A stretch of 64,000 bases of DNA from Uruburuella suis (GCF_004341385.1 NZ_SLXE01000012.1:11576-75575); one strand, 5' to 3'. Counted from the first letter of the stretch, positions 36,476-45,317 are shown. Numbers and translations: made by a program. Notes: generated from the sequence alone by a model not told the origin.

Positions 36476-38485
36476 ATGCACAGCCCGCCCAATCCTGCCG
36501 ACGCAGCGCCTACGCTCTCGGTCAACAAAACCGTGTTTCTGGCTTCATCGCTGGTTTCCATCTTATTAATTGTGTTCACCATCCTCTTCCCGCAGGCGAG
36601 TGAAGCGGTGCTCGGCAATGCCTTGCGCTGGGTGTCAGACCATTTCGGCTGGTATTACATGCTGGTGGTGGCGGCCTACAGCCTGTTTGCGCTTTATGTG
36701 GGGCTGTCGCGCTATGGCGACATCAAGCTCGGGCAAGATCACGATAAGCCCGATTTTCCGTTTCTCACTTGGGCGGCGATGCTGTTTTCCGCCGGCATCG
36801 GCATTGATTTGCTGTTTTTCGGCGCATCCGAGCCGCTGGCGCATTACCTCACCCCGCCCGATGGCAGCGGCGGCACGCCCGAAGCGGCGCGTGCGGCCAT
36901 TGCGCAGGCATTTTTGCATTGGGGTTTGCACGGCTGGGGCATTTATGCGCTGATTGGCATGGCGCTGGCTTATTTCGCCTACCGTCAAAACCTGCCGCTG
37001 GCTCTGCGATCGGCTTTGGTGCCGGTGTTCGGCAGGCGGCGCACCGATGGCTGGCTCGGCCACAGCGTGGATATTTTCGGCGTGGTGTGCACGCTTTTGG
37101 GCATTGCCACGAGCCTCGGCATCGGCGTATTGCAGGCCAATGCGGGCTTGAGCCATGTGTTCGGCATTGAAACCAGCAAGCTTGTGCAAACGGTGATTAT
37201 CGTGGCGGTGGTGGCGGCAGCGGCTTTATCGGCCATGTCGGGCGTGGAACGCGGCGTGCGCCGTTTGTCGGAAATCAATATGCTGGGCGCCACTTTTTTG
37301 CTGATTGCGCTCTTGGTGATGGGGCCGACGGTGTTTTTGCTCAATGCGTTCACGCAAAATGTGGGCGATTATTTCCAAACCCTCATCGGCAAAACTTTTG
37401 ACGTTTACGCCTATCAGGGCGCGGCCGGTGCCGAATGGAAAGCGGGCTGGACGATTTTCTTCTGGGCCTGGTGGGTGGCGTGGGCGCCGTTTGTGGGGCT
37501 TTTTATCGCCCGCATTTCGCGCGGGCGCACCTTGCGCGAATTTGTGCTGGGGGTGATGTTTATCCCGCTGGGCTTTATCTTTGCCTGGTTTTCGATTTTC
37601 GGCAACAGCGCCATCGAATTGGTGAGCCACGGCGCAACGGCTTTGGGTGAAACCGCGCTGGCCGACCCGGCGATGGGCATGTTTGCCTTGTTTGAACACT
37701 ATCCTTTCGCCGCCACTTGGTCGCTGTTTGCCGTGTTGATCGGGTTGATTTTCTTTGTAACTTCGGCCGACTCGGGCGCTTTGGTGCTGGCCAATTTAAG
37801 CAGCAAAAACCTCGCCTCGGGTGCGGATGCGCCGATTTGGCTGCGCCTTTTCTGGGCTGCGGCCACGGGGCTGATTACGCTGGGGCTTTTGTTTGCCGGC
37901 GGCTTCTCTTCGCTGCAATCGGTGAGCGTGGTGGCTGGGCTGCCCTTTTCGCTGGTGTTGGTGGTGTATATGGTGTCGATGTGGAAAAGCCTGCGCCAAG
38001 AGGGCAACAAGCGCAAAGCCAATGCGGTGGATAAAGCGATGGTGTTGGACGACGGGCGCAATTGGCGCAACCGCCTCAACCGCTTGGTGAGCTTTCCCGG
38101 TGCCAAAACCGCGCTGCGCTTTATGGTAAAAACCCTGCCACCGGCCATGCTGGAGGTGGCGCACGAGCTGCAAGCCAAAGGCATCGACAGCACGCTCGCG
38201 CAAGACAAGCAAAACCACCGCCTGCGCCTGGAAATCCTACACGGCGAAGAAGTGGATTTTGTGTATGAAGTGCGCCTGATTGAAGGCATCAAGCCCGTGT
38301 TTGCGCTCGGCCAGGCCGGCAATCTGGCCTCTGCCGGCGAGCAGGAAAAATATTACCGCGCCGAAGTGTTTCTGCAAGACGGCAGCCAGGATTACGATAT
38401 TGTCGGCTACACCAAAGAGCAGATTATTATCGATATTTTGAGCCAATATGAGCGGCATATGCAGTTTCTGCATTTGGAGCGCTGA
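36476..38485 (+). CDS. betT: BCCT-family choline transporter
   Basis: A 669-residue secondary transporter with twelve membrane spans. Signature WTIFFWAWWVAWAPFVGLFIARISRGRTLREFVLGV matches the betaine/choline/carnitine family; SADSGALVLANLS follows. A hydrophilic C-terminal tail of about 150 residues (from about 515) is typical of BetT proteins that respond to osmotic stress. It supplies choline to BetA and BetB. A 229-bp gap with DUS pairs (about 36290-36425) separates it from betA. Confidence 0.93.
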   Translation: MHSPPNPADAAPTLSVNKTVFLASSLVSILLIVFTILFPQASEAVLGNALRWVSDHFGWYYMLVVAAYSLFALYVGLSRYGDIKLGQDHDKPDFPFLTWAAMLFSAGIGIDLLFFGASEPLAHYLTPPDGSGGTPEAARAAIAQAFLHWGLHGWGIYALIGMALAYFAYRQNLPLALRSALVPVFGRRRTDGWLGHSVDIFGVVCTLLGIATSLGIGVLQANAGLSHVFGIETSKLVQTVIIVAVVAAAALSAMSGVERGVRRLSEINMLGATFLLIALLVMGPTVFLLNAFTQNVGDYFQTLIGKTFDVYAYQGAAGAEWKAGWTIFFWAWWVAWAPFVGLFIARISRGRTLREFVLGVMFIPLGFIFAWFSIFGNSAIELVSHGATALGETALADPAMGMFALFEHYPFAATWSLFAVLIGLIFFVTSADSGALVLANLSSKNLASGADAPIWLRLFWAAATGLITLGLLFAGGFSSLQSVSVVAGLPFSLVLVVYMVSMWKSLRQEGNKRKANAVDKAMVLDDGRNWRNRLNRLVSFPGAKTALRFMVKTLPPAMLEVAHELQAKGIDSTLAQDKQNHRLRLEILHGEEVDFVYEVRLIEGIKPVFALGQAGNLASAGEQEKYYRAEVFLQDGSQDYDIVGYTKEQIIIDILSQYERHMQFLHLER

Positions 38486-38546
38486 GTGACATAACGAAGC
38501 CTATTTGTATGTCATCTCGCGGTAATGTAAACAGGCTTCGATATCA

Positions 38547-38591
38547 ATATGCCAAAGGCCGTCTGAAAACTTTCAGACGGCCTTTGCATAT
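38547..38591. terminator. Bidirectional DUS-pair terminator
   Basis: AAAGGCCGTCTGAAA and its complement, flanked by ATATGC/GCATAT, between convergent betT and the barrel protein gene. Confidence 0.87.
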
Positions 38592-38603
38592 TGCCGGCAA
38601 GCA

Positions 38604-39617
38604 TCAAAACAAAGCTTCCAGCCGCAACAACACGCCCACATGATGGCTGCGGTTTTCGCGGCGGTCGTTATAATAATTCAGCTCGGTTTGCGCAAACAGC
38701 CAATCGCGCCAAAACGGCTGGCGGTAGCCCACAAACGGGCCGTAGCCGTTGATGTCGGCTTTTTTGTTTTCGATAAAGCCGCCGGCATACAGGCCGTAGT
38801 TCAACCATTTACCGGGCGCAAAATCGTGCTGGCGGTAGAGGCTGTTGCCCCATTCCCATTCTTCATCATTATCGTGCGTGTATTGCACATGCAGATGGTT
38901 GGCCACAAACGGCTCGCCCACCGGCGCGCGTTTCACCTCGAAATTAGTGCGCACATAATGCTTGCTGTCGATGCCGTAGCGGTAAATCTGCTCGAGCCGC
39001 GTGTTGTAATCGTTGTCCAGCTGCCAGTTTTTGCCGGCTTTGAAGCGCACATAAATATCATTGCCCGAGCGCACGCCCAAATCCACATCGGTGTCGAGCC
39101 CCGTGCGCCGGGTGATGTCGGACCAGCGCAGCGCCAGCGAGCTGTTTTCATCGCGGCTCTGGCGGCGGTCGAAACGTTTGTCTGAGCTGTCGTGCAGGCG
39201 GCCGTCGGCGCCCAGATGCGCTTCATCCTGCAATTCGTTGTCAAGCGAATCATCGCCAAACACCACGCTCAAGCGCTCTTCCAGCACCGGCAGCCGCAAG
39301 CGCCCGCGAATGCGCGGTTTGAAAGAAACATCATCGTATTTGTTCCAATTGGTGTCCAAAATAATACGCAGATTAGCCGAAGCCGGATCATCGGGATCGG
39401 GCTCGCCAAACCAATCGTCCAGCTGATGCGCCAGCCCTTTGATGCCGCGGCGCACGGAAGAATGCTGCTCATCCACCCAAGTGGCTTCTGCGGCCGTTTC
39501 GGTTGCGCTGGGTGCTTCGGCCGTTTCCGGCGCATCGGCAGCAAAAGCGGCAGCAGGCGCCAGGCAAAGCAGCAAAGACAAGGGCAGCTGCCGCGCCCTT
39601 AGATTTTGATAAGCCAT
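38604..39617 (-). CDS. Predicted outer-membrane beta-barrel protein of unknown family
   Basis: A 337-residue protein with a signal peptide (about 1-27, LPLSLLLCLAPAAAFA), an Ala/Glu/Thr-rich linker, a helical segment (SSVRRGIKGLAHQLDDWFG), then many alternating strands (SNDIYVRFKAG-like GNDIYVRFKAGKNWQLDN; NLHVQ-type repeats). It ends in LLRLEALF, a C-terminal Phe with alternating hydrophobics, the usual recognition signal for barrel assembly. I do not recognise the family. Same strand as the antiporter upstream, but a DUS terminator lies between them. Confidence 0.78.
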   Translation of the reverse strand: MAYQNLRARQLPLSLLLCLAPAAAFAADAPETAEAPSATETAAEATWVDEQHSSVRRGIKGLAHQLDDWFGEPDPDDPASANLRIILDTNWNKYDDVSFKPRIRGRLRLPVLEERLSVVFGDDSLDNELQDEAHLGADGRLHDSSDKRFDRRQSRDENSSLALRWSDITRRTGLDTDVDLGVRSGNDIYVRFKAGKNWQLDNDYNTRLEQIYRYGIDSKHYVRTNFEVKRAPVGEPFVANHLHVQYTHDNDEEWEWGNSLYRQHDFAPGKWLNYGLYAGGFIENKKADINGYGPFVGYRQPFWRDWLFAQTELNYYNDRRENRSHHVGVLLRLEALF

Positions 39618-39681
39618 TTGCTTCTCCTTTATATTTTATCTTTTCTATGATTCAGTATAGCCCGATTAACTTATACAAACA

Positions 39682-39720
39682 AACAAGCCGTCTGAAACTT
39701 TTCGTTTCAGACGGCTTGTT
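39682..39720. terminator. DUS-pair terminator downstream of the antiporter
   Basis: AACAAGCCGTCTGAAAC and its complement around a short loop; this pair uses the variant AAGCCGTCTGAA. Confidence 0.82.
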
Positions 39721-39731
39721 TATGCCCATAT

Positions 39732-41135
39732 TTACAGGAAGAAAATAAAGGTGTGCAACACAAAAAGCGGTGCCAAAATGCCGAACGACCAAGCCATATA
39801 GCCGAAGAAGCTGGGCATTTTCACCTTGCGCTGCTCGGCAATGGCTTTCACCATAAAGTTGGGCGCGTTACCGATATAGCTGAGCGCACCCATAAACACC
39901 GAGCCCATCGAGATGGCCAGCAGCGTATGGAAAAGCGGGCCGGTCATCAAGGCCTGGGCATCGCCGCCGGCCATATTGAAAAACACCAAATAGGTGGGCG
40001 CATTATCCAAAAAGGCGGAAAGCAGGCCGGTCATCCAGAAATACATGCTGTTGATGGGCGCGCCGTCGGGCGTGTGCACCAGCGAAATCAGCTCGCGGAA
40101 ATGGCCGGCCTCGCCCGCTTTCAAAATGGCAATCACCGGCGAAATGGTGATGAAAATGCCCAAAAAGAGCTTGCCCACTTCGAGAATCGGATCCCAGTTG
40201 AATTCATTACCCGCGCGCACCTGCGTGGGGGTGATTTTCAGCGAAATCAGCGCCAGCGCCAGCAAAATGCCGTCGCGCACCAAGTTTTGCAGCGCATAAT
40301 GGCTGCCGAAAATTTCAAATGAAATGCCCGGCTTCCAAATGCCCGACATCAGCACCGCGCTCACCACGCCGCCCAAAAGCAGGAAATTCCATTTGCCGAA
40401 AATCTGCAATTTGCTGTCTGCCGTGGGGTCGACCGGCAAAATTTCATCTTCTTTAGAAAAGAAATAGCGGTCGAGAAAATAAAATGCAGTCAGCAAAATC
40501 ACGCTGCTGATAAACACCGGCGGCAGCATATGCTGCACCGTCCACATAAAATCCACGCCTTTCAAGAAGCCCAGAAACAGCGGCGGATCGCCCAGCGGCG
40601 TGAGGCCGCCGCCGATATTGGCCACCAAAAAGATGAAAAACACCACCACGTGCACGCGGTGTTTGCGGTTATCGTTGGCTTTTAAAAGCGGGCGGATCAG
40701 CAGCATTGCCGCGCCGGTGGTGCCCATAAAAGAAGCAAGCACCGTGCCGATGGCCAAAATCGTGGTGTTGAGCCTGGGGCTGCCGTGCAGATTACCCCAC
40801 ACCAAAATGCCGCCCGAAATAGTGTAGAGTGCGAGAAGCAGCAAAATAAAAGGAATGTATTCTTCCACCAGCGCGTGGACAACGGTTTCCACACCGGCGC
40901 TAAAGCCGTATATCGCCACCAGCGGCACCAAAAAGAGCAGGGTCCAAAAAGCGGTGATGGTGCCGAAATAATGGTGCCACATACGCGGCATCAGCAAAGG
41001 GCCGATGGCAATCGACAGCAGCACCATAGCAAAAGGGATACCCCACAGCAAGCTCAGCTCGGCGCCGTCAAAAGCGGCGGCCAGCGCCGGCAGCGGCGCG
41101 AGGAGCAAGGGCAGAAGAGCGGATTGAACACGCAT
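39732..41135 (-). CDS. nhaD: NhaD-type sodium/proton antiporter (ion transporter superfamily)
   Basis: A 467-residue polytopic protein of the ArsB/NhaD/CitMHS group with about twelve spans. Supporting blocks are SFMGTTGAAMLLIRPLL, FLVANIGGGLTPLGDPPLFLGFLKGV and LSAFLDNAPTYLVFF, the two pseudo-symmetric cores typical of the superfamily. Likely exports sodium in exchange for protons. Start 41135 gives a signal-like first span; a longer frame adds an unlikely leader. Substrate identity rests on family resemblance only. Confidence 0.85.
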   Translation of the reverse strand: MRVQSALLPLLLAPLPALAAAFDGAELSLLWGIPFAMVLLSIAIGPLLMPRMWHHYFGTITAFWTLLFLVPLVAIYGFSAGVETVVHALVEEYIPFILLLLALYTISGGILVWGNLHGSPRLNTTILAIGTVLASFMGTTGAAMLLIRPLLKANDNRKHRVHVVVFFIFLVANIGGGLTPLGDPPLFLGFLKGVDFMWTVQHMLPPVFISSVILLTAFYFLDRYFFSKEDEILPVDPTADSKLQIFGKWNFLLLGGVVSAVLMSGIWKPGISFEIFGSHYALQNLVRDGILLALALISLKITPTQVRAGNEFNWDPILEVGKLFLGIFITISPVIAILKAGEAGHFRELISLVHTPDGAPINSMYFWMTGLLSAFLDNAPTYLVFFNMAGGDAQALMTGPLFHTLLAISMGSVFMGALSYIGNAPNFMVKAIAEQRKVKMPSFFGYMAWSFGILAPLFVLHTFIFFL

Positions 41136-41493
41136 TGATTTTCCTTCACGATTGTTATTATAAACACGCTTATGCCGTCTGAAAAAAACCGCAACAGCAT
41201 CAGCAGACAATGTGTCAAGATGGTGTGTTTGAATACAATTTGAATACAAATAGCACTCAAAAAACCATCTGATTGTAAAGGAAAAGCCACATTGATGCCA
41301 GTTTGGCCGGCTTTTTGTGAAACTTTTTTACATTCCCGAGCCGGCGCAATGCCCACAATGCACCCACAAGCAAGATTTTGAACGCAAAAGCGTGCCAATA
41401 AGGCACGAATTGCAGCAAGTTAAGCATTTTGCGCGCATTTCCAACGCAATAGACACGTTTTTGATTCACTATTGCCGCGCGATGAATGCAGGC
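41136..41493. other. Intergenic region upstream of the antiporter
   Basis: 358 bp, more AT-rich than the neighbours, containing one single DUS (ATGCCGTCTGAA at about 41172). Short open frames here look random. I see no RNA element or repeat. Confidence 0.4.
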
Positions 41494-41856
41494 TCAAGCA
41501 TCGGGCAGCCGCCACATCCACACCGCCACGCTCAAACAAAAAGCCGCCGACACCGCCGCTATCCACCATTGCGCCGGAAAGCGCCACAGCAGCAACAGGC
41601 AGGAAAACGTCATCATCGAAAAAGCCAGATATTTGGCCTTCTTCGGCACCGCGCGGCGCGCTTCCCAATTTTGCACCATCGGCCCGAAATAATGATGCGC
41701 ATGCAGCCAACGGTGAAAGCGCGGCGAGGCTTTGGCCCAGCAGGCCGCCGCCAGCAACACAAACGGCGTGGTGGGCAGCACCGGCAGAAAAATGCCGATC
41801 ACGCCCAGCGCCAATGCCACAGCACCGGCCAGCCACAGCAGCGGCCGCATAATCAT
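41494..41856 (-). CDS. DUF454 (YbaN-like) inner-membrane protein
   Basis: A 120-residue protein with the family signature LGVIGIFLPVLPTTPFVLLAAACWAKASPRFHRWL and three to four membrane spans (FSCLLLLWRFPAQWW at the C-terminal half). YbaN function is unknown. Its start overlaps the stop of the DUF1415 gene (ATGA at 41853-41856), so the two are probably coupled; a second ATG lies two codons in. Confidence 0.88.
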   Translation of the reverse strand: MIMRPLLWLAGAVALALGVIGIFLPVLPTTPFVLLAAACWAKASPRFHRWLHAHHYFGPMVQNWEARRAVPKKAKYLAFSMMTFSCLLLLWRFPAQWWIAAVSAAFCLSVAVWMWRLPDA

Positions 41857-42443
41857 TGCGGCTTATCCGCTTCACCGCCCTGCCGCATCGGGCAGCGCGG
41901 AATCTCCAGTGCATCCCAGCCGGCCTGCCCCATTTTTTCCAAGCGCGCAATATTGCGCTCGAAAATCGCCGCCGCATCGGGAAACGCTTCACTCGCCCGC
42001 GCGATGCTCTCTTCCCGAATCAGATGCAGAGTGGGATAAGGCGAGCGGTTGGTGTAGTTGCCGATATCGTCGGCTTCGGTGCCTTCAAACTGAAAATCAG
42101 GGTGAAACGGCGCAATCTGCACCACGCCTTCCAAATCATTATCGGCTATCGCCGCATCAGCCACATCCAACACATCGTTAAACAGCAGAAAATCGCCAAA
42201 CAAAGCCGGATGCACCAATAAAGTGGTTTCCAACTCATCGGCCGGCGTGCTGCCCAATAATTGCAGCTCGCGATCCAAATCTTCCAAAAAGCCGTCTAAA
42301 TGGCGGGCATGGCTTACGCTGATGCGCACCAGCCCTTTGGTATACGGCGCTTTGGCAAACGGGCACAGATTCAGCCCAATCACGGCTTTTTCCAGCCAGC
42401 GGCGGGTGTGTTCGATAATGGTTTGGTCGTCGGGCGCGGTCAT
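41853..42443 (-). CDS. DUF1415-family protein
   Basis: A 196-residue cytosolic protein starting with the family pattern TRRWLEKAVIGLNLCPFAKAP, then TTLLVHPALFGDFLLFNDVLD and IAPFHPDFQFEGTEADDIGNYTNRSPYPTLHLIRE. DUF1415 proteins are widespread in proteobacteria without assigned function; the conserved Cys, His and Asp residues suggest an enzyme. It forms a two-gene unit with the DUF454 gene. Confidence 0.88.
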   Translation of the reverse strand: MTAPDDQTIIEHTRRWLEKAVIGLNLCPFAKAPYTKGLVRISVSHARHLDGFLEDLDRELQLLGSTPADELETTLLVHPALFGDFLLFNDVLDVADAAIADNDLEGVVQIAPFHPDFQFEGTEADDIGNYTNRSPYPTLHLIREESIARASEAFPDAAAIFERNIARLEKMGQAGWDALEIPRCPMRQGGEADKPQ

Positions 42444-42551
42444 GATGTTTACTCAGTTAAAAATTGTTCTCAATTATAAGCGCACAGCGGCGCACTTGCC
42501 TATCTGCACGAGGCCGTCTGAAAAGAAATTCAAACGAACCATAATCAAGTA

Positions 42552-42743
42552 ATACCAATTCGAAAAAATAATCTTACAAAATAAAAGCAATTCGGCAGCA
42601 TCATCCGCGTAGGTCGGATTCTTGAATCCGACGTTTGGCCACCGGCCAAAGCAATGTGCGCGCCTTGTTCTGCAAACAAGTGTCGGATTCGAGAATCCGA
42701 CCTACAGGCTACCTGTTTGTATATTATTTTTTTGAATGGGTAT
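42552..42743 (-). mobile_element. 192-bp composite MITE-like element, copy 2 (inverted)
   Basis: Same length as the element at 5847-6038 and aligned to it in reverse complement with about 11 substitutions and no gaps by hand. Ends are ATACCAATTCGAAAAAATAA and the complement of ATACCCATTCAAAAAAATAA. The self-complementary arms are unchanged between the copies, and most differences lie in linkers and ends. It lies between the DUF1415 gene and the Lrp-family gene. Confidence 0.87.
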
Positions 42744-42813
42744 AACAAAAAAGCGCTCTTAAAAACTTTTCAGACGGCCTTGCGCTTCAAATTCAAAACC
42801 AGGCCGTCTGAAA

Positions 42814-42837
42814 CAAAAAAGCAGGCCGTCGGCCTGC
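42814..42837 (-). terminator. Intrinsic terminator of the Lrp-family gene
   Basis: On the minus strand GCAGGCC and GGCCTGC pair around a three-base loop and are followed by six T residues. A GC stem that is not a DUS pair, although it may derive from one; further DUS copies lie at about 42770 and 42801. Confidence 0.8.
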
Positions 42838-42866
42838 CTGCAAACATATTATGATGATGCCGCGCA

Positions 42867-43352
42867 TCAATCAAAATGCTGCAAATGCCCCAGCGGCAAA
42901 GCCGTGGTGTTTTTAATTTCTTTGAGCACAAAGCTCGATTTGGCGTCTTGCACGCCCGGGTGCGAGAGCAAGGTATCGAGCACAAAATGCGAAAACGCAT
43001 TCATATCGGTGAAAAATGTGTGCAGCAGATAATCGGTTTCGCCCGTGAGCGCAAAGCAGCTCAACACCTCGGGCCAGGTTTGCACCGCATCCGAGAAATG
43101 ATCGCGCGCCTCGCTGGCCTTATTGATCGACACGCGGATAAAAGCCTGCAAGCCCAGCTGCACCGCCACCGGCGAGAGCAGCGCCGCATATTGGCGGATA
43201 ATGCCCGCGTCTTCCAATTGCTTCAAACGGCGCAAACAGGGCGACGGCGATAAAGCCACGCGCTCCGACAGCTCCACATTGGTGAGGCGACCGTTTTCCT
43301 GCAACACCTGCAAAATTTTCAAATCGGTTTTATCGAGTGTGATTTGTGCCAT
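42867..43352 (-). CDS. Lrp/AsnC-family transcriptional regulator
   Basis: A 161-residue regulator: N-terminal helix-turn-helix (LDKTDLKILQVLQENGRLTNVELSERVALSPSPCLRRLKQLEDAG) and C-terminal RAM ligand domain (LLHTFFTDMNAFSHFVLDTLLSHPGV). Lrp-type proteins sense amino acids and wrap DNA as octamers. It diverges from the glycine cleavage genes, so control of gcvT in addition to the riboswitch is plausible. AAAGGGAA precedes the ATG. Both Lrp and the narrower AsnC type remain possible. Confidence 0.92.
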   Translation of the reverse strand: MAQITLDKTDLKILQVLQENGRLTNVELSERVALSPSPCLRRLKQLEDAGIIRQYAALLSPVAVQLGLQAFIRVSINKASEARDHFSDAVQTWPEVLSCFALTGETDYLLHTFFTDMNAFSHFVLDTLLSHPGVQDAKSSFVLKEIKNTTALPLGHLQHFD

Positions 43353-43389
43353 GGCTATTTCCCTTTAGTTTTTCTCATCGTTCGTATTC

Positions 43390-43478
43390 AAAGAGGCTCT
43401 GAATAACTCATCATGACGGCTTTTACCGCCCTTTTATTCCGGCAAAATCCATACACCAGCGTTTTTCAGAGCCTCTTT
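43390..43478. repeat. Long-range inverted repeat in the lrp-gcvT intergenic region
   Basis: AAAGAGGCTCTGAA at 43390-43403 and its exact complement at 43465-43478, separated by 61 bp. It looks like the ends of a tiny non-autonomous element or a large looped operator. The following 43480-43600 stretch is very AT-rich and may carry the gcvT promoter and Lrp sites. Confidence 0.6.
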
Positions 43479-43703
43479 AAGCTATCCAAAATGGAAGCTT
43501 AATATATTCTAATTCAAATTAACGCACAATAGTTTAAAAAAATTAATTTTTTAAAATAAAGTAGGGAAAATTATTTTATTAAAGGGCTGCATATTGTTGC
43601 AAATGCTCGAAAAGCCCCAATCGCTGCCACAAGCGCCGTTTTTTACGTTAAGGCCACGTAAAGAGGGGCTTGCCCGAAAGCCCGATTGCCGCCATAATCC
43701 GCC

Positions 43704-43882
43704 TGTGCAGGAGAGATTACAGCCAGTAACACCGAAGGCGCATACACCCTTAAATCGCTCAGGTAAACGGACTGCACACATCAACACAACATCTGGAGAG
43801 CGGCGCGGCTGCGCCCACCGAAGGGGAAAAGGCCGTCTGAAAAGGCAGCCGAAAATCTCAGGTCACAGGACAGATAGGGGCG
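43704..43882 (+). ncRNA. Tandem glycine riboswitch controlling gcvT
   Basis: Two aptamers in series. Aptamer 1 (43704-43778) is closed by TGTGCAG/CTGCACA and carries GGAGAG, CACCGAAGG and CTCAGGTAAACGGAC. Aptamer 2 (43791-43875) is closed by ATCTG/CAGAT and carries GGAGAG, CACCGAAGG and CTCAGGTCACAGGAC. These are the conserved glycine-binding motifs. A hairpin GCGTGC-CAA-GCACGC (43882-43896) and the GGAG site before gcvT probably form the expression platform. Glycine is expected to turn gcvT on. A full DUS lies in the variable stem of aptamer 2 (about 43829-43841). Confidence 0.93.
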
Positions 43883-43933
43883 CGTGCCAAGCACGCTGCC
43901 ATGCCTATTCTGATTACCGCGGAGCGCCGAGAA

Positions 43934-45034
43934 ATGAACAACCCCCAAACCACCCCTTTTTATCAAGCCCATCAAAATGCCGGCGGCAAGCTGGTGGATT
44001 TCGCCGGCTGGATGCTGCCGGTCAACTACGGCTCGCAAATCGCCGAACACGAAGCCGTGCGCACCGATGCCGGCATGTTTGACGTGTCCCATATGTTGGT
44101 TTCCGACATCACCGGCGCTCAGGCCAAAGCCTGGCTGCAAAAGCTGCTTGCCAACGATGTGGCCAAACTCTCTTTTGTCGGCAAAGCCCTCTATTCCGCC
44201 ATGCTCAACGACAACGGCGGCGTGATGGACGACTTGATTGTGTATCGCGCCAACGAAGCCGAAACCGCCTACCGCATTGTGTCCAACGCCGCCACCCGCG
44301 CCAAAGATTTGGCGCAATTTGCCGAAGTGGGCAAAGCTTTCGGCATCGAAATCACCCCGCGCTACGATTTGGCCATGCTGGCCGTGCAAGGCCCCAAAGC
44401 CATTGAAAAACTGCTCAGCGTCAAACCCGAATGGGCCGACACCGTCAACAAGCTCAAACCCTTTCAGGGCGCCGATTTGGGCGACAACTGGTTTGTTGCC
44501 CGCACCGGCTACACCGGTGAAGACGGCGTGGAAGTGATTCTGCCTGCCACCGAAGCCTGTGCCTTTTTCCAAGCCCTGCAAGCGGCCGGCGTGCAGCCTT
44601 GCGGCTTGGGCGCGCGCGACACCTTGCGCATGGAAGCCGGCATGAACCTCTACGGCAACGATATGAATGATGAAACCAGCCCCTTGCAAGCCGGTATGGG
44701 CTGGACGGTAGACTTAAAAGACGAAGCCCGCGATTTCGTCGGCAAAGCCGCGCTGGTGGCGTTGAAAGAACAAGGCGTAGACGTAAAACAAGTCGGCCTG
44801 CTGCTGGAAAAAGGCGGTATCTTGCGCGACGGCATGGAAGTGATTACCGAAACGGGCAACGGCATCACCACCAGCGGCGTGTTTTCACCCAGCCTGAAAC
44901 AATCCATCGCCATCGCCCGCGTGCCCAAAACCTTTGAAGGCGACGCGGCTAAAGTGTTGCTGCGCGGCAAAGAAGTGGACGTGCGCGTGTTGAAGCTGCC
45001 GTTTGTGCGCAATGGGCAGAAGCAGTTTGATTGA
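43934..45034 (+). CDS. gcvT: Glycine cleavage system T protein (aminomethyltransferase)
   Basis: A 366-residue tetrahydrofolate-dependent enzyme releasing ammonia from the aminomethyl group on GcvH. N-terminal [24 protein letters not shown], folate site around [54 protein letters not shown] and the C-terminal barrel IARVPK. ATG 43934 gives the family N-terminus, after the riboswitch. gcvH follows 368 bp later. Confidence 0.96.
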   Translation: MNNPQTTPFYQAHQNAGGKLVDFAGWMLPVNYGSQIAEHEAVRTDAGMFDVSHMLVSDITGAQAKAWLQKLLANDVAKLSFVGKALYSAMLNDNGGVMDDLIVYRANEAETAYRIVSNAATRAKDLAQFAEVGKAFGIEITPRYDLAMLAVQGPKAIEKLLSVKPEWADTVNKLKPFQGADLGDNWFVARTGYTGEDGVEVILPATEACAFFQALQAAGVQPCGLGARDTLRMEAGMNLYGNDMNDETSPLQAGMGWTVDLKDEARDFVGKAALVALKEQGVDVKQVGLLLEKGGILRDGMEVITETGNGITTSGVFSPSLKQSIAIARVPKTFEGDAAKVLLRGKEVDVRVLKLPFVRNGQKQFD

Positions 45035-45053
45035 GGCCGTCTGAAAGTTGTGC

Positions 45054-45144
45054 GTAGGTCGGATACTCGTATCCGACATTTAGCCGAAGGCTGAAAATAA
45101 AACTGGTTCTGCGAACAAGCGTCGGATTCGAGAGCCCGACCTAT
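45054..45144. repeat. Two-arm hairpin module, GTAGGTCGGAT class
   Basis: The left arm starts GTAGGTCGGATACTCGTATC and the right arm ends GAGAGCCCGACCTAT; each arm is nearly self-complementary and the two arms pair. It is the core of the 192-bp element without its ATACC ends. Just after gcvT. Confidence 0.8.
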
Positions 45145-45163
45145 GGCGGCTTTTGCACCATGT

Positions 45164-45241
45164 GTAGGGTGTGTGGCGCAAGCCACGCACGCGGTTGCAG
45201 AGAATCGAACAACGCGTGCGTGCCATAGGTGCACACCCTAC
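45164..45241. repeat. Two-arm hairpin module, GTAGGGTGTGTGGC class
   Basis: 78 bp from GTAGGGTGTGTGGCGCAAGC to GTGCACACCCTAC, with an internal pair CACGCACGCGGTT / AACGCGTGCGTG. A second sequence class with the same layout, 20 bp from the previous module. Confidence 0.8.
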
Positions 45242-45281
45242 TCACGCATGCTGCGCTTGCTACGGTGGTAACACAAGCCAA

Positions 45282-45317
45282 TGTCTGTCTGAAAAGACAC
45301 ACCCTTTCAGACAGGCA
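45282..45317. repeat. Hairpin of a variant uptake sequence (TGCCTGTCTGAA type)
   Basis: TGTCTGTCTGAA (45282-45293) faces TTCAGACAGGCA (45306-45317). The second arm read in reverse is TGCCTGTCTGAA, which I recall as the TG-wadDUS dialect of other Neisseria. The first arm differs by one base. A normal DUS follows at about 45347. Confidence 0.65.

Noticed and set aside
41420..41992. Leftward frame of 190 codons across the DUF454 and DUF1415 genes
   Set aside because: It is another frame of two clear conserved genes joined by an ATGA overlap.
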